From Proteromonas lacertae (lineage: Eukaryota > Sar > Bigyra > Opalinata > Proteromonadidae): a stretch of DNA of 64,000 nucleotides. The first letter of the stretch is position 1, and each line of letters starts with the position of its first letter. The translations under genes were made by a program, and so were the position numbers. Location: the NCBI GenBank assembly GCA_002245135.1, contig NGBS01000308.1, positions 62,001 through 126,000 of the forward strand, written 5' to 3'. Shown here piece after piece: positions 11,511 through 22,529 of the stretch. The notes beneath the pieces are model-generated. The model had not been told where the DNA came from. It did not search any database and saw only the letters and a program-made list of their open reading frames with translations.

Positions 11511-12534
11511 TCATCTATGCAGATAAGCACTAAATAGAATTATTACTATCATCAATAGAAATAATTTCAGTATTAAACTTCGATTGCCTTTCATTATATC
11601 AAGAAACTTATACAATTGCATTTTACCTTCTTCTACATGATATTCTGTCTCATCGATATTGCTTTCAATATCTTCTATCTGCTTACTTTGAATTGATACT
11701 AAGTTACTCATTCGATTTAATAAATTACCTATCAGAGACATTTGTTTTTCGATTTCTCGTTGTTCTTTTAACTGTTGTTCATCCAAAATATCACTGGATA
11801 TTGTAGTATCTACCATCAGTGTATTGGTTACATTATAAACTTGTCTTTGTCTTAAACCGTTTGATTTGGTGATATTATTACTATTAGCTTGTTCTTCATC
11901 CAATTGTTGTTGTGATAATTGTTGTTGTGGCTGTTTCTGTATTGGTTTTACTACTTTTATGTAATTTGGTTGATATTTAATAAATCTTTTAGTTTGAGCT
12001 AATTTAGATTCTTGAATATCTTTTAAGAAGTTCTATTGATATTAATGCATGCACTATAGTGTATTATACTTGCAGTCTTCTACAGCAATTCTCTGATTCT
12101 ATTTGATAAACATCTGCTACTGTTTTCCAATGATCAATTCCTTGACGACTCAACTAATCAATACAAACACATATAAATGATTAATCATACATTACTAGAA
12201 TTCAACTCTTTGTGCATTGTTTCTAAATCTTTTGAATATTCTTCTAATTTGTTATAAATAAATGTTTGTAGTTCGTTTAATTCTTTTGAAGAATTAGTAA
12301 ACAAGTCTCGTTTCTTAGATTTCTGTTTCAATTCGTTTAAATATGATTTGATGGTATTTAAGTTTTCAGTTAGTTTTACACATAACGAATACAAGGGATC
12401 ATCTAATCTAATAATTCAAATATATAATAATAACCTTACCTAGAATCTAAATGTCTTTGAGGTTTATTTATTTCTTTATTCGATAAAACAAATACTGTAC
12501 TCCAAAATTCAGAGCTTCTATCAACACTAACCAT
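11511..12534 (-). CDS. Qa-SNARE, syntaxin-5/Sed5-like
   Basis: Four exons (introns 12033-12069, 12154-12190, 12408-12439) sum to 918 nt, 305 residues. The N-terminal half carries KKRDLF followed by ELNELQTFI, which matches the Habc region of syntaxin 5. A gl-rich linker leads to a SNARE helix with the zero-layer glutamine in IQSKQIEDIESN, then a C-terminal membrane anchor (about residues 284-303) and a three-residue lumenal tail. Known role of the family: target SNARE on the Golgi for ER-to-Golgi and intra-Golgi fusion. The predicted orientation is tail-anchored, cytosolic N-terminus. Syntaxin 18 was considered, but the N-terminal match favours syntaxin 5. Confidence 0.85.
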
Positions 12535-12696
12535 GCTATTTAATGAGAAAAAAGAAAAAAAGAGAAATAGAAAAGTTTGAGGTTCGTGAATATATATTCG
12601 TTTCAAATTTCTTTTTCACTTCATATCTCTTTATACTCAATATCTACACAAAGAATTATATAAGGGAAAAAATAAATTCATAAAAATTGTAGTTAT

Positions 12697-15042
12697 TTAC
12701 TTATTTTGAAATCTTTTAGAGTATTCTTCAGATAATTTCTTCACAGCATTCTGTGGAGCTTTTTGGATGTGACTATACTCCATAGTAAACTCACCTCTAC
12801 CTTGAGTACACTGTCTCAACTCAATCGAATAACCAAACATATTAGATAAAGGAACATTTGCTGTAATAGTCATTTCACTATTACCTTTCATTTCAGTATC
12901 TCTAATTTCTCCTTTTCTTCTATTTAATCCACCAATCACAACACCTTGGAATTCTTCAGGAATAACAACTTCAACCTTCATTACTGGTTCTAATACTGTT
13001 GGATTAGCATTTTTAAATGCTTCAGAGAATGCATACTTTGCTGCAGTTCTGAATGCTAATTCACTTGAATCTACTGGATGGTATTGACCATCATTAAATC
13101 AATTAAAGAAAAACAGTAATTTGAATGGAAATAATCAACAACAAAAAAGATATGTTATAACAAATCTAACTCCTTGTACTTTATGTCCAGATATTTTACC
13201 TTCTTCCATTGCTTCCATAAAACCTTTCTCTATTGCAGGTACATATTCTGGCAATATATTCAATCCAACCAATTTATTCACAAACTCTGCTCTAACTTCA
13301 CCATTGTAAGGTAATGGTTCAATGTAACCAATGACTTTAGCATATAAACCTTGACCACCACTTTGTTTCTTATATAAATAATTGAAATCAGCTCTTTGTT
13401 GAATGCATTCACGATAATTCACACGTGGAGGTGATACTTCTACTTCACAATGATATTCCCTTCTTATTCTTTCTAAATATATCTGTAAATGTAGTTCACC
13501 CATTCCATTGATTAATGTTTCATTCTTTTCATGATTATAAGTAACTTTAAATGTAGGATCTTCTCTTTGAAAACGTTTCAATGCTTTTGTGAAATTCTCC
13601 AAGTCTTTTGAATTTTTATTTTTTACTGCAAATGATATAACTGTTTCTGGAATATACATATTACTTAAAGAATATCGAATTTTATCACTTGTGAATGTAT
13701 CTCCACTATTACATTCTACTCCAAACATAGCGACAATTTCTCCAGGACCAACGCCATTTACATCTTCCATATCATTTGAATGCATTCGTACTAATCTTGG
13801 AACTTTAATTGATTTCTTTTCTCTTGTATTAACTATGATTTCTCCTCTTTTAAATAAACCTTGATATATTCGAAGATATGTCAATTGACCGAATTTTCCT
13901 TCGTCTAATTTGAAGGCAAATGCGACTAATGGTAAGTTAATATCTGGATAAAGTTCAACCAATTTATTCTTTAGTTTTCCAGTTTCATCATCTTTTTCTG
14001 TTTTGTTTAAATCAAAAGCATTTTGTTTAGTTTCTTTGGGAGATGGTAAATATTTCACAACTCCATCTAATAATGGTTGAATCTATTAATAAATAAAATA
14101 AAATAAAATAAAATATACTCCTGCATTTTTATAAGCTGAACCAACAAAAACTGGTGCAAATTTCAATCCAATTGTTGTTCTTCTTATTGCTTCATATAAT
14201 TCATCATTTGTTGGATCTTCTTCCATTATAAACTTCTCAGATATTGCATCATCCACTTCCGCTAATTTTTCCACTAACTCTTTTCTTTTCTCTTCCACTA
14301 ATTCTTTCATATCATTGGGTACTTCCTTCTCAACCAAATCGTCACCATTTTTACCTTCATAATAAATAGCTTTTCTTTTAATAATATCAATTGTTCCTTT
14401 GAAATTTGATTCTGAACCTATTGGTAACATCACCATTGCACAATTTAAATGAATTTTATTCCTCAAATCTTCTACTACACGATAAGCATCTGCACTTTGT
14501 CTATCTAATTTATTAACAAAACATAACCTTGGAATATTATATCTTCTCATTTGTCTATCTACAGTGATTGATTGACTTTGAACTCCTGCTACACCACAAA
14601 GGATTAAAATTGCTCCATCTAACACTCTTAAAGCTCTTTCTACTTCAACAGTGAAGTCAACATGTCCTGGTGTATCGATAATATTTATTCTATAATCTCC
14701 CCAATGAGTATATGTTGCTGCAGATTGAATTGTAATACCTTTTTCTCTTTCTAATTCCATTGAATCCATCTTTGCACCAACTCCATCTTTCCCTCTCACT
14801 TCGTGAATTGCTTTTATTCTTCCTGTGTAATAAAGGATTCTTTCAGTTACTGTAGTTTTTCCAGAATCTATGTGTGCAGATATACCAATGTTACGAAGTT
14901 TTTCTATTGGGACAATATCCATATTGCTAGATGCAAAACATCGATATAGATATAAACTAGTGAAGCAAGGCTTGAATGGATTCTGTTTAAGTGATTGAAA
15001 CAATGGCTTAATTGTATTTGGTTTAAAAAAACGACCTATCAT
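12697..15042 (-). CDS. Mitochondrial elongation factor G1 (translocase)
   Basis: Three exons (14119-15042, 13154-14082, 12697-13093) give 2250 nt, 749 residues, close to the usual length for mtEF-G1. The first 35 residues are basic and hydroxylated without acids, a mitochondrial presequence. G motifs are intact: [22 protein letters not shown]. Domain IV contains [10 protein letters not shown] and then the [10 protein letters not shown] loop, and domain V ends near QKAPQNAV. The protein moves tRNA and mRNA through the mitochondrial ribosome, so this organism has a translating mitochondrion. The 36-nt first intron is GT-AG; the second, 13094-13153, is not GT-AG and is listed separately. A PIP-box gene starts about 80 bp away on the other strand. 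Confidence 0.93.
13094..13153 (-). other. Candidate U12-type AT-AA intron in EF-G1
   Basis: Coding must jump from GVRFVI to the universal DGxxHPVDSS segment, and no AG exists before that point to end a GT-AG intron. The 60-nt gap starts ATATCTTTTT, close to the minor-spliceosome donor ATATCCTTT, has TTTCTTTAATT (consensus TTCCTTAAC) about 9 nt from the end, and finishes GATTTAA. Removing it gives a Thr codon across the junction and a total CDS divisible by three. Confidence 0.7.
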
Positions 15043-15120
15043 CTTCTAGTTAGTGAGATACAGATTGAATGATGAAAGGTCAAATGATTCTGTAAGTGAC
15101 ATTTGACATGTAATTTCAAA

Positions 15121-15565
15121 ATGAAAAATAAAAAATCGAAAAAAAGCAAACAGACAGATATATCCTCGTTCTTTTCAGCAGAAAAGGCAGAAGCAGTGAT
15201 AGAAGTTATAGATAATGATAAAAGTAAGACGAAAAAATTGAAAATTGAGAAAACTAAGAAAGAAAAGGTAGATCATATCGAAAAAGAGTATAATATTGAT
15301 TAATCAATTACATAGAGAGTTGGATAAATCTATATCTAAGCAGAAAGAAGATGCCCGCCAAATTCACAATAGATTAGTGGGAATGCAAAGAAAGCATATT
15401 CATAAAATTGACGATACAACAGGTGGTTTGCCAATATATCCTCATGCAGATATATCTTTAGAAGACATTGATATTCTAAAAGCTGTTTCTGAAACAACAA
15501 AACCTCCTAAAAAGAAACGAAAAACAAAGAAAACAAAAGAAGATGAAAATGAATTTGAAGAATGA
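15121..15565 (+). CDS. Small basic nuclear protein with PIP box
   Basis: Two exons with an intron at 15288-15315 give 138 residues. Right after a lysine-rich start comes QTDISSFF, an exact match to the PCNA-interacting consensus Qxx[ILM]xx[FY][FY]. The C-terminal end carries PPKKKRKTKK, a classical nuclear import signal. The middle is charged and likely unstructured or helical. PIP-box proteins bind the sliding clamp during replication or repair; which process applies here cannot be told. Pol delta subunits, PCLAF and Fen1 relatives were considered, but nothing beyond the motif matches. Confidence 0.7.
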
Positions 15566-15715
15566 AGAGAATTTTTTTTTTATAATTTAATTGTTGTGAT
15601 ATGCATGTGTTTTTGTTAAATATATTAGTATATACCTACCCACAAAAAAAAACATTAAAAACATATAATAATAAAGAAATAATTTAAAATGAATAATATA
15701 TAATTGTTAGAAATG

Positions 15716-18108
15716 TCATATATTGCTATATATATATTCACAATTAGTAGTATTACTATCTGCATTAACATAACTAACTTCAATTTCATTACCTGACTCA
15801 ATAATTGTTTTAGGACATTCACATACACCTTTATTTCTATTACATTTTCCAATGCCACTACATTCCATCACAATATTATAAGTATTATTAAAATGATAAT
15901 TGCCATAACTACATTTCCTTAAATCACAATTCTTACCAGTCCAATTATTAATACAAATGCATTCATTTCTTCTACATATTCCATGATTATTGCAGTTATT
16001 TTCGCATCTACTATTTCTGTTATTATCCTTTAAGATTGGATATAATCCTGTGATAGGTATTTCAAATACTCTTCTTTCTGGTTCTCGTGAGATTATTAAT
16101 TCTCCTTTCTCACTAACTGTCCATACATTAGAATCCCAACAATCTCCATCTACTTCATATTTAGAAGCAGCAATTTTGGTGAAATAAATTTCTTCTTTGA
16201 ATGGATCAGTATTTGGCAAACGACTTAATCCAACAAACAAATTATCTTCTGATTCATCTTGTAATATTCTATTTTTTAATTCATTATTATTATTATTATA
16301 TATGATATTTCCATCTTTTCCAAATATTTTAAAATATCCATTACTAGTGAAATCTAAACCAGGAAATGTGGAAGATGAAATATTTCTAGAACTAATAGAT
16401 TTAATCCCCTTAATGTTTATTTTTTCACATTCGTATATATATACATCACTATATTTATTATTAATTGATATTTTACTTTCAGTACATTCCTCTGGATTTT
16501 TTAAATCAATTAATAATTTCATTATATTCATTTTTTTATTATTTCCATTTATATAATTACTACTTATCATATTATTACTACCCTTAATAAAACCTCTACA
16601 ATTACTCATTTCTATAGTGTCATCTGTATTATTTGCAATAAAACCATAAACATTATGAACATTTGTATTTAATCGAATATCAATATATGAAAGAGTGATT
16701 TTACTCAATCGTGATGCTTTTCCTATTATTCCACCAAATAATACATCTTTCTCAAGCAATTTCAATCCTGTTATTATAGTAAAACTATTATGAATTAATG
16801 TATCTACAGAATCAGCAATAATTCCAGAATATATATGTTGTCCTGATTTAGTTTTAGAAATCTCAAACCCTTCGGCTTGAGTATATGATTTTTCTATATT
16901 ACAATCATCACATTGACCAACCATTAAACCAAAATTCTTTCTTTCAGTAATTTTGAATTGTTTAACTCGAACATATGAATTTATTATATTAATTTTCTTT
17001 CCATTTCCTATTAATAAACTAGTAAAAATATCTTCTTCTAATTCATTCATATTTCTTCTAATATTTCCATCTTTATTTGTTATTTCTAATGGTGAAATAA
17101 AGTCAATTGTAACTCTATTAAACTCAGTAGAAATTGCACTTCCACTAACAATGCCAAAATTAATATCGTTATTAATAGAAAATTCAGTTGTTGTTGTTTG
17201 ATTGAATATTATTTCTACATTACTTAATCTTGAATTAATTACTTGGTTGAATAACATTCCTGAATATTTATTATCATATTCATCAGTAATTTCATTCTCA
17301 CTAAATTCATATTTTCCTTCACTTATAAATACGAATGTAATATCTTTAATTTCTGTATAATTTAATTTATTAATAAAACCAGACTTTGATAATTTATCTT
17401 TAAATATTACTCTATTATTTCTACCATTGATTGATCCTTCAAATATTGGATTCACTATCCATTGAGAATTATCATTGTTAATAATCTCAATATCGTTTAA
17501 TAATACACACTGAGTAGCATTCTCTTGATTTAAACAGTTTCTTAAAGTATCTTCGTTAATTACATAGAATATATTAGGTCTTAGTGGGATTAATGGAATA
17601 TCTGGAATAGGTGTTGGAGTTTCTTCATCTGTAACTTCTTCTTCAGTCTTTTCTTTATCAGTAAAATCATCTCCTTCACCATCTTCTTCTGTTGGTTTGC
17701 TTTCATCTCCCTGGTTTGTACCACTCGCTGTAGTTGTAGTTACTGAGTCTGGATTGGTTAAATCTTCATCTGTTTCTGTTGATTCTTGTTCATTTACAAC
17801 ACTACGAATATTTGACTTTTTATCTATTAATATCATATGAATCGAATTTTTATACACTCATAAACTGGTATTTCATCTCTCTGTAACTCAGGATTCTTTA
17901 ATTTGCTGTCATCTACTTTAACACTGATCTTTTCATGCAGATCATTCTTTGGTTTACTTTTTGAAAACAAATATTCTTCATCAGAACCCTTTTTATTAAT
18001 ATAATTTTCATTAAACTGTTTTTTGAAATTCTTGGTGGCTCTACTAGCAGATATAGCATTAATATAAATTATTAGAATAACTAGAATATAAACATTGTTC
18101 TTCATCAT
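15716..18108 (-). CDS. Secreted protein with C-terminal EGF-like modules
   Basis: Two exons (intron 17824-17855) give about 786 residues. Two ATGs in a row (18108, 18105) start a signal peptide with a Val/Ile/Leu core ending near SAS. After an acidic Thr/Glu-rich linker there is a long middle part of short beta-like repeats with Asn, Ile and Gly turns; phrases such as LFGGIIGKA recall beta-helix or GLUG-type repeats. Near the end are EGF-like modules (CNNHGICRRN, CICINNWTGKNC; a second with GIGKC and CECP). No membrane anchor is visible, so it is probably secreted or wall-bound. The exact family is not recognised. A second EGF gene lies at 37409-38652. Confidence 0.7.
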
Positions 18109-18341
18109 GAAAAAACAAAGCCAACGTAATGGTATCAAACCAGAATCGAACCTCTTTTATATTTCGTTGATTATGTAATGATATAGTTGTTATTATGTCA
18201 AATATTATTGTATAAAGCAATCTTGCTGTTTATATTTATATTATACTCTCGATATATAGAAGTAATTGTTGTGGATTTGATGTTTTTTAGATTAACAATA
18301 CAAAAATAATTTTAAATACACTTTTATTTCAAATATAATAA

Positions 18342-18959
18342 CTACAAATCAGCTAAACCACCTATTGATTAAAATAAATAAAAACGATCTATACCTTGTT
18401 TTGCTTGAACTGGCTTTACAAGTACAGCTTCAGGTTCTGGAGCAAAGAATGCAACAGGTATTTGAGATTCTTTTAAAACTCTTGAACCTGGAGGAATTAA
18501 TAACTGAAGTAAAGAAAATCTTCCACCTTTAATGAAGTAAACAATTGCAGATAGAATAAGAACAAGAAACTAATAATAATAAGTATAATATTATTAATAC
18601 TTTTAAACCAACTAAACCTAATGATGCAAATAAACCAATAGTCCATGTCTGAGGTGGATACATTCTATCCATTGCACTGTCTATATATGGAATACATAAT
18701 TGTTATTTAAAAATACGAACTGCATAAACGCAATAACCTGATACACAAATGCTAATAGTATAGAATATCATTAATCTAATATAAACAATTATAAAAACGA
18801 ATACAATAACATCCATCTCTCGCTATATCTACCTAAAACGTACATACAGAAAAGAGCAAGAACAAGATCATATTGAGGCAGTTGTCCATTTAATGGTTCA
18901 AATAGTGATGCTAATAATACCAAAATGTTAATATTGTAAAGTATTGACAAAGAATCCAT
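18342..18959 (-). CDS. Small multi-pass membrane protein, 164 aa
   Basis: Five short exons with introns at 18362-18394, 18570-18600, 18681-18716 and 18776-18798. The exons sum to 495 nt, exactly in frame, so the model is self-consistent although each exon is too short to stand out alone. The product has about four hydrophobic segments: residues 8-20, 32-45 with 50-70, 88-102 and 103-118. A cytosolic-looking tail rich in Pro, Val and Ala follows. Topology and size resemble AGTRAP-type four-span proteins, but identity is too weak to claim this. Function unknown. Confidence 0.6.
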
Positions 18960-19001
18960 ATTTTTAAAAATCTAAAGTGAACAAGCCAAGTTTATTGAAA
19001 A

Positions 19002-20077
19002 ATGTCAGAAGAAGAAAAAGGATCATCTGTATATTTTTTTATAATATTATCGATGTATTTAGTCTGAGAATGAGGGTGGAAGTAGTGGAGAGGAAGTAGA
19101 GCTTTCAGATGATGAAATTGCACGAGTTCCTTTATTAGGAGATGATAGTGCTGTATTATAATATATATAATATGTATAGCCAAATGAATTGCCATCTGAG
19201 AAGTTAAAAGAGTTGATTGATAAACAAAAAGCAAAAAATGAACCACCGCCAGTTGAATCTGCAAATGATCCTTCAAAACCAACAGAAGTTGATCCAAATG
19301 CAGTAATAAATACCAATAATACAGAAAATATACCTACAAATCCAAATACAGGTTTAAATCCTGATAATAAAAACAATGAAGAAGGAGAAGGAGAAGTTGA
19401 CGAAGATGAATGTTTCCCAGTGGATGCACCTATCAGACATCACCTACAAGATGATATTCTAAATCAAATTTCAGAAAATGACTTATTAAAAATAGCTGAT
19501 AGGCAATTATCACTCTTAGATATAGATTATCAACAATGTATTAACTGTCAAAGAAGAAATGATAATCTTGAAGAAAGAGAGTTAGAAAATCAAGATGAAT
19601 CTGTCATTGAGAGAAATCCATATTCTGAGAACTATACTCCCATTACTCAAATTAATTCCGATGATGATGATGATGATGATACTGAAGAAGAAGAAATAGA
19701 AGGTGATAATTTATTTAAACATGATCCAAATTATATTCGAAAACCTCATCAACCGCTTGAAAATGAAAAAAATAGTAAAATTAAAGATATTATTAATAAG
19801 TTACCACCTCCAAAATATCCTAAATGGGTAGAAAGTATTAATTATGTGATTTATTTTCTAAATAGATTTGAATATGGAAAAGATGAAGAAAATGGCAGAA
19901 CAGAAACAGCAACAACAACAACCTCCGCCTGATTCAGCATCTATTCCTCCACCTCCTTCCACAAATCAATCAAATTTAAAAGATTATGATATATTACCCA
20001 CCAATCCAGGTACTAAATCAAATAAAAATGGAAAGAAGAAGAGAAATAATAAAAAGAAATCTCATAATAAAAAATAA
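19002..20077 (+). CDS. Acidic low-complexity protein, unknown function
   Basis: Four exons (introns 19029-19062, 19153-19179, 19835-19865) give 327 residues. The sequence is mostly charged and proline-rich: an acidic Ser start, a Lys-rich helix (SEKLKELIDKQKAK), a conserved-looking block around DECFPVDAPIRHHLQDDI and DLLKIADRQLSLLDID, an Asp run, then a Gln/Pro stretch and a basic KKKRNNKKK tail. The block containing CINCQRRN may be a small structured element. I recognise no family. The basic end suggests nucleic-acid or nuclear association, which is inference. Confidence 0.65.
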
Positions 20078-20113
20078 AACTCAATTTATTATTATCTTGT
20101 CATAAAAACTATT

Positions 20114-20776
20114 TTATATCTTTTTAGTACCATAATATTTACATATATCAATTATACATGACTTTATATCTTCATATACTTTCACATTGTGTCTTTCAGC
20201 AACTTCTTTTAAATATGCTCTTGCTCTGTTGATATCCTTCAATTGTTTATCATCTATTTCTTGACCATCAATTGTGCATCCTTGTTTCAACATTTTTAAA
20301 ACTAAATATACCTTCCTACCACTTCCTATTGCTTCATTAGCTTCACCAAGACTTACTAATGCTCTTTTAAACTAGTAATTAAGAAATAAATTAAAAAAAA
20401 TATAATTATGATTAAAATGATATGTTTCATCATCAATGCAAAATAACAACGAATCTGATTCTTCTTTTGCTTTTCTTTCGAGTTCAATGAGTTCTTCTGA
20501 CCATTCTTCAACCTATAGACATTTTATATTGCTTATTAAATACTTGTGGATTATAATATGACACTCCATGCAAATCAAGCATTGGCATGGCTATATCTTT
20601 ACGCCATGTGGTTGGATTGCAAGATCCTCCTAAAAATACATTTGGATGTCCTCGTTTGTACTTTTTGTAAATATATCTACCTGCCAACATAGTACCTACT
20701 AAAGCAACACCACAAGTCTATATCGTTAAGACATAATAAATACAATTAAAGTACTTTTATTGGAATTTGAAGACAT
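20114..20776 (-). CDS. Nucleoside 2-deoxyribosyltransferase-like protein
   Basis: Four exons (introns 20718-20743, 20513-20543 and the unusual 20367-20423) give 549 nt, 182 residues. Family signatures are clear: VFLGGSCNPTTWRKDI, SYYNPQ, EEWSEELIELE, LLFCIDDET and then RALVSLGEANEAIGSGR. The order and spacing match the eukaryotic group of nucleoside 2-deoxyribosyltransferase-like proteins (Nuc_deoxyri_tr2). Enzymes of the wider family transfer deoxyribose between bases; the role of this branch is not settled. A short N-terminal extension includes a hydrophobic stretch before the domain, which may be a membrane or mitochondrial signal. Confidence 0.82.
20367..20423 (-). other. Candidate U12-type AT-AA intron
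   Basis: The exon ends DDE-AC and the family requires Thr-Arg-Ala next. There is no GT donor here. The 57-nt gap begins ATATCATTTT, contains TTTCTTAATTAC (close to TTCCTTAAC) 12 nt before its end, and finishes AGTTTAA, the same ending style as the EF-G1 intron. Using the internal AC or AG as acceptor would put the downstream domain out of frame; AT-AA restores it exactly. Confidence 0.68.
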
Positions 20777-20911
20777 AGCAAATCTAACTGACAATTATTA
20801 AATTTGGGTAATTTGTCAGAACATGTTTTTAAACACCCAAAAATTAAAAATAAAAAAAATTCAACATATATTCCATAATTAACATACAAAAAGTATAATC
20901 TTAAATTATTT

Positions 20912-21693
20912 TTAATCCAAATTACACATTTCAATTGCTTCTTTCAATATACTCACTTGACTATCACTAAATATCACCTTTGGCCTTATATCTTTAATCA
21001 TTTTATAACCTTCATCGATGCTTTTAACTATATTCCTCTTCATCATATATAATATTCCTGTTAAAACAGATCTTCCATGTCCATAGGCACAATGTATATA
21101 TATTTTTGTATCCTGTGGGTATTTATCTAATTTTTCTATTAAATTGCACAGATCTTTAGCACTCGGCATTGTCATATCCAATGTAGGTATACAATAATAA
21201 CTAAATTTAGAATATTTATTTCGATTATACTCACAGTTGTTGAATAGTTTGGGAGGTAGTGGAAATTCTGTTGTAATATCAACTACTACATCTATAGATG
21301 ATGGGAATTTCTTAGGATAATAAAAAGGATACCTACCAATGAAGATATTCGGATAAACTTCTGAGTAAGCAGGCTCATTTGATAGTTTTTGACGAATGTA
21401 CCATATGATATAATAAACTATCAAATATGGAAAACACACAACCAAACTCAAATATGATAATTGACCAGTTTTTGGATTTTTGTGTATCATCATTAATGCA
21501 ATAGATCTTCAAATTATAGTAATAATTTTATAACATACCTATTGTATAAATAACTTAGTGCAATTACGAATTGAACAATACCAGCCCACAATGAATAAAA
21601 AAACAAGTATGGGCAGTTTATCGAGTATTTACATATATAAAACCACACAAAAGAAATCACTAGATAGCTTGCTCCTACATGAAAAAAAGCCAT
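20912..21693 (-). CDS. Membrane-anchored dual-specificity phosphatase
   Basis: Two exons (intron 21507-21538) give 249 residues. The C-terminal 150 residues form a cysteine phosphatase domain with the signature HCAYGHGRS (Cx5R, nucleophilic Cys in HCA) and an upstream Asp in TLDMT that may be the general acid. Before it lie about four hydrophobic helices (residues 5-20, 28-50 and 75-92 are clear). PNIFIGRYPF just after them is the usual start of the phosphatase fold. Similar membrane-plus-DSP proteins act on lipids or proteins at membranes, so a phosphoinositide or phosphatidate substrate is possible but unproven. Confidence 0.8.
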
Positions 21694-21792
21694 AAACGAA
21701 TCTTTTTTGAATATTCACATGTCAAAATAGAATTGAACTTCTCTCAAAATAAACACAATAATCTTAATAAATAACATAATATTCATTTCTAT

Positions 21793-22394
21793 TTATTTTT
21801 GCTTCAACACTTTCAAAGGTCTAAGTTGTTCTAACAACCACTCAATCCCTCTTTTTATATTCACTCCTGTTAAAGCACTTGTAGATTCCAAATGCAATGG
21901 ATGACCTAAATTTCCGTATAGATTAAACGCATCTCTTACATCTTTCTCACTAATAGCTGATAAAAGGTCTTGTTTATTGGCATAAATCAAAATTGGAACT
22001 TTATTCAATCTTGATTCGTTAATAAGCAAAGTAAAATACACTCCAACTTCATTTAATCTTCTTCGATCAGAACAATCCATAACAAATATTACAGCACTTG
22101 TATTATCATAATAAGTACTCCATAACCCTCTAGTTTCTCTTGAACCACCAATATCATACAATTTTAATACAGAACGATGTTCTTCATTAGAAAAAGAGAC
22201 TATATTGTATCCTTCAGAAGGTGTGGCATCTGATAATACAGGACATTCATCAGTAGAAAAATGTTTTAAAATTGATGTTTTACCAGAACCATCCAATCCT
22301 ATACAACAAAAATATGTAATTCTCATATAATACCCAAAACTAACACTTTAAATACCTGTATTTTGTCAAAATTACAACAATTTATATTACCCAT
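21793..22394 (-). CDS. ARF-like small GTPase (ARL13/ARL3-like)
   Basis: Two exons (intron 22322-22344) give 192 residues. All GTPase motifs are present: GLDGSGKTS (P-loop), DIGGS (switch II, D-x-G-G as in Arf/Arl), ANKQD (guanine specificity) and TSAL. The first exon adds MGNINCCNF: Gly2 followed by two cysteines suggests N-myristoylation plus palmitoylation. RGLWSTYY resembles ARL13 more than ARF1, but there is no ARL13 C-terminal tail. The donor GTTAGT was preferred to the nearer GTATTT because only it joins the frames. It is divergent from cyclin Y with 135 bp between the start codons. Confidence 0.88.
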
Positions 22395-22529
22395 ACTTCG
22401 TCTATCTACTCTTCAATAAACATTTTTTGAAAATAAATAAATTGTAACGAATAAATATTTTGAATTACTTTTAGTTTTGATTTTGTGTATTTATTATAAG
22501 GTATTTAATTATTTAATCGCAATCACTAA
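22395..22529. promoter_or_regulatory. Divergent promoter between ARL and cyclin Y
   Basis: Only 135 bp separate the two ATGs, so both promoters must lie here or overlap the first exons. It contains GTAACGAATA (22444-22453), a CG-bearing word in very A+T-rich DNA that also occurs before other genes in this window. Confidence 0.4.

Noticed and set aside
18128-18150. GGTTCGATTCTGG-like word on the minus strand, resembling a tRNA B box
   Set aside because: No A box or cloverleaf can be drawn around it; it lies just upstream of the secreted EGF gene.
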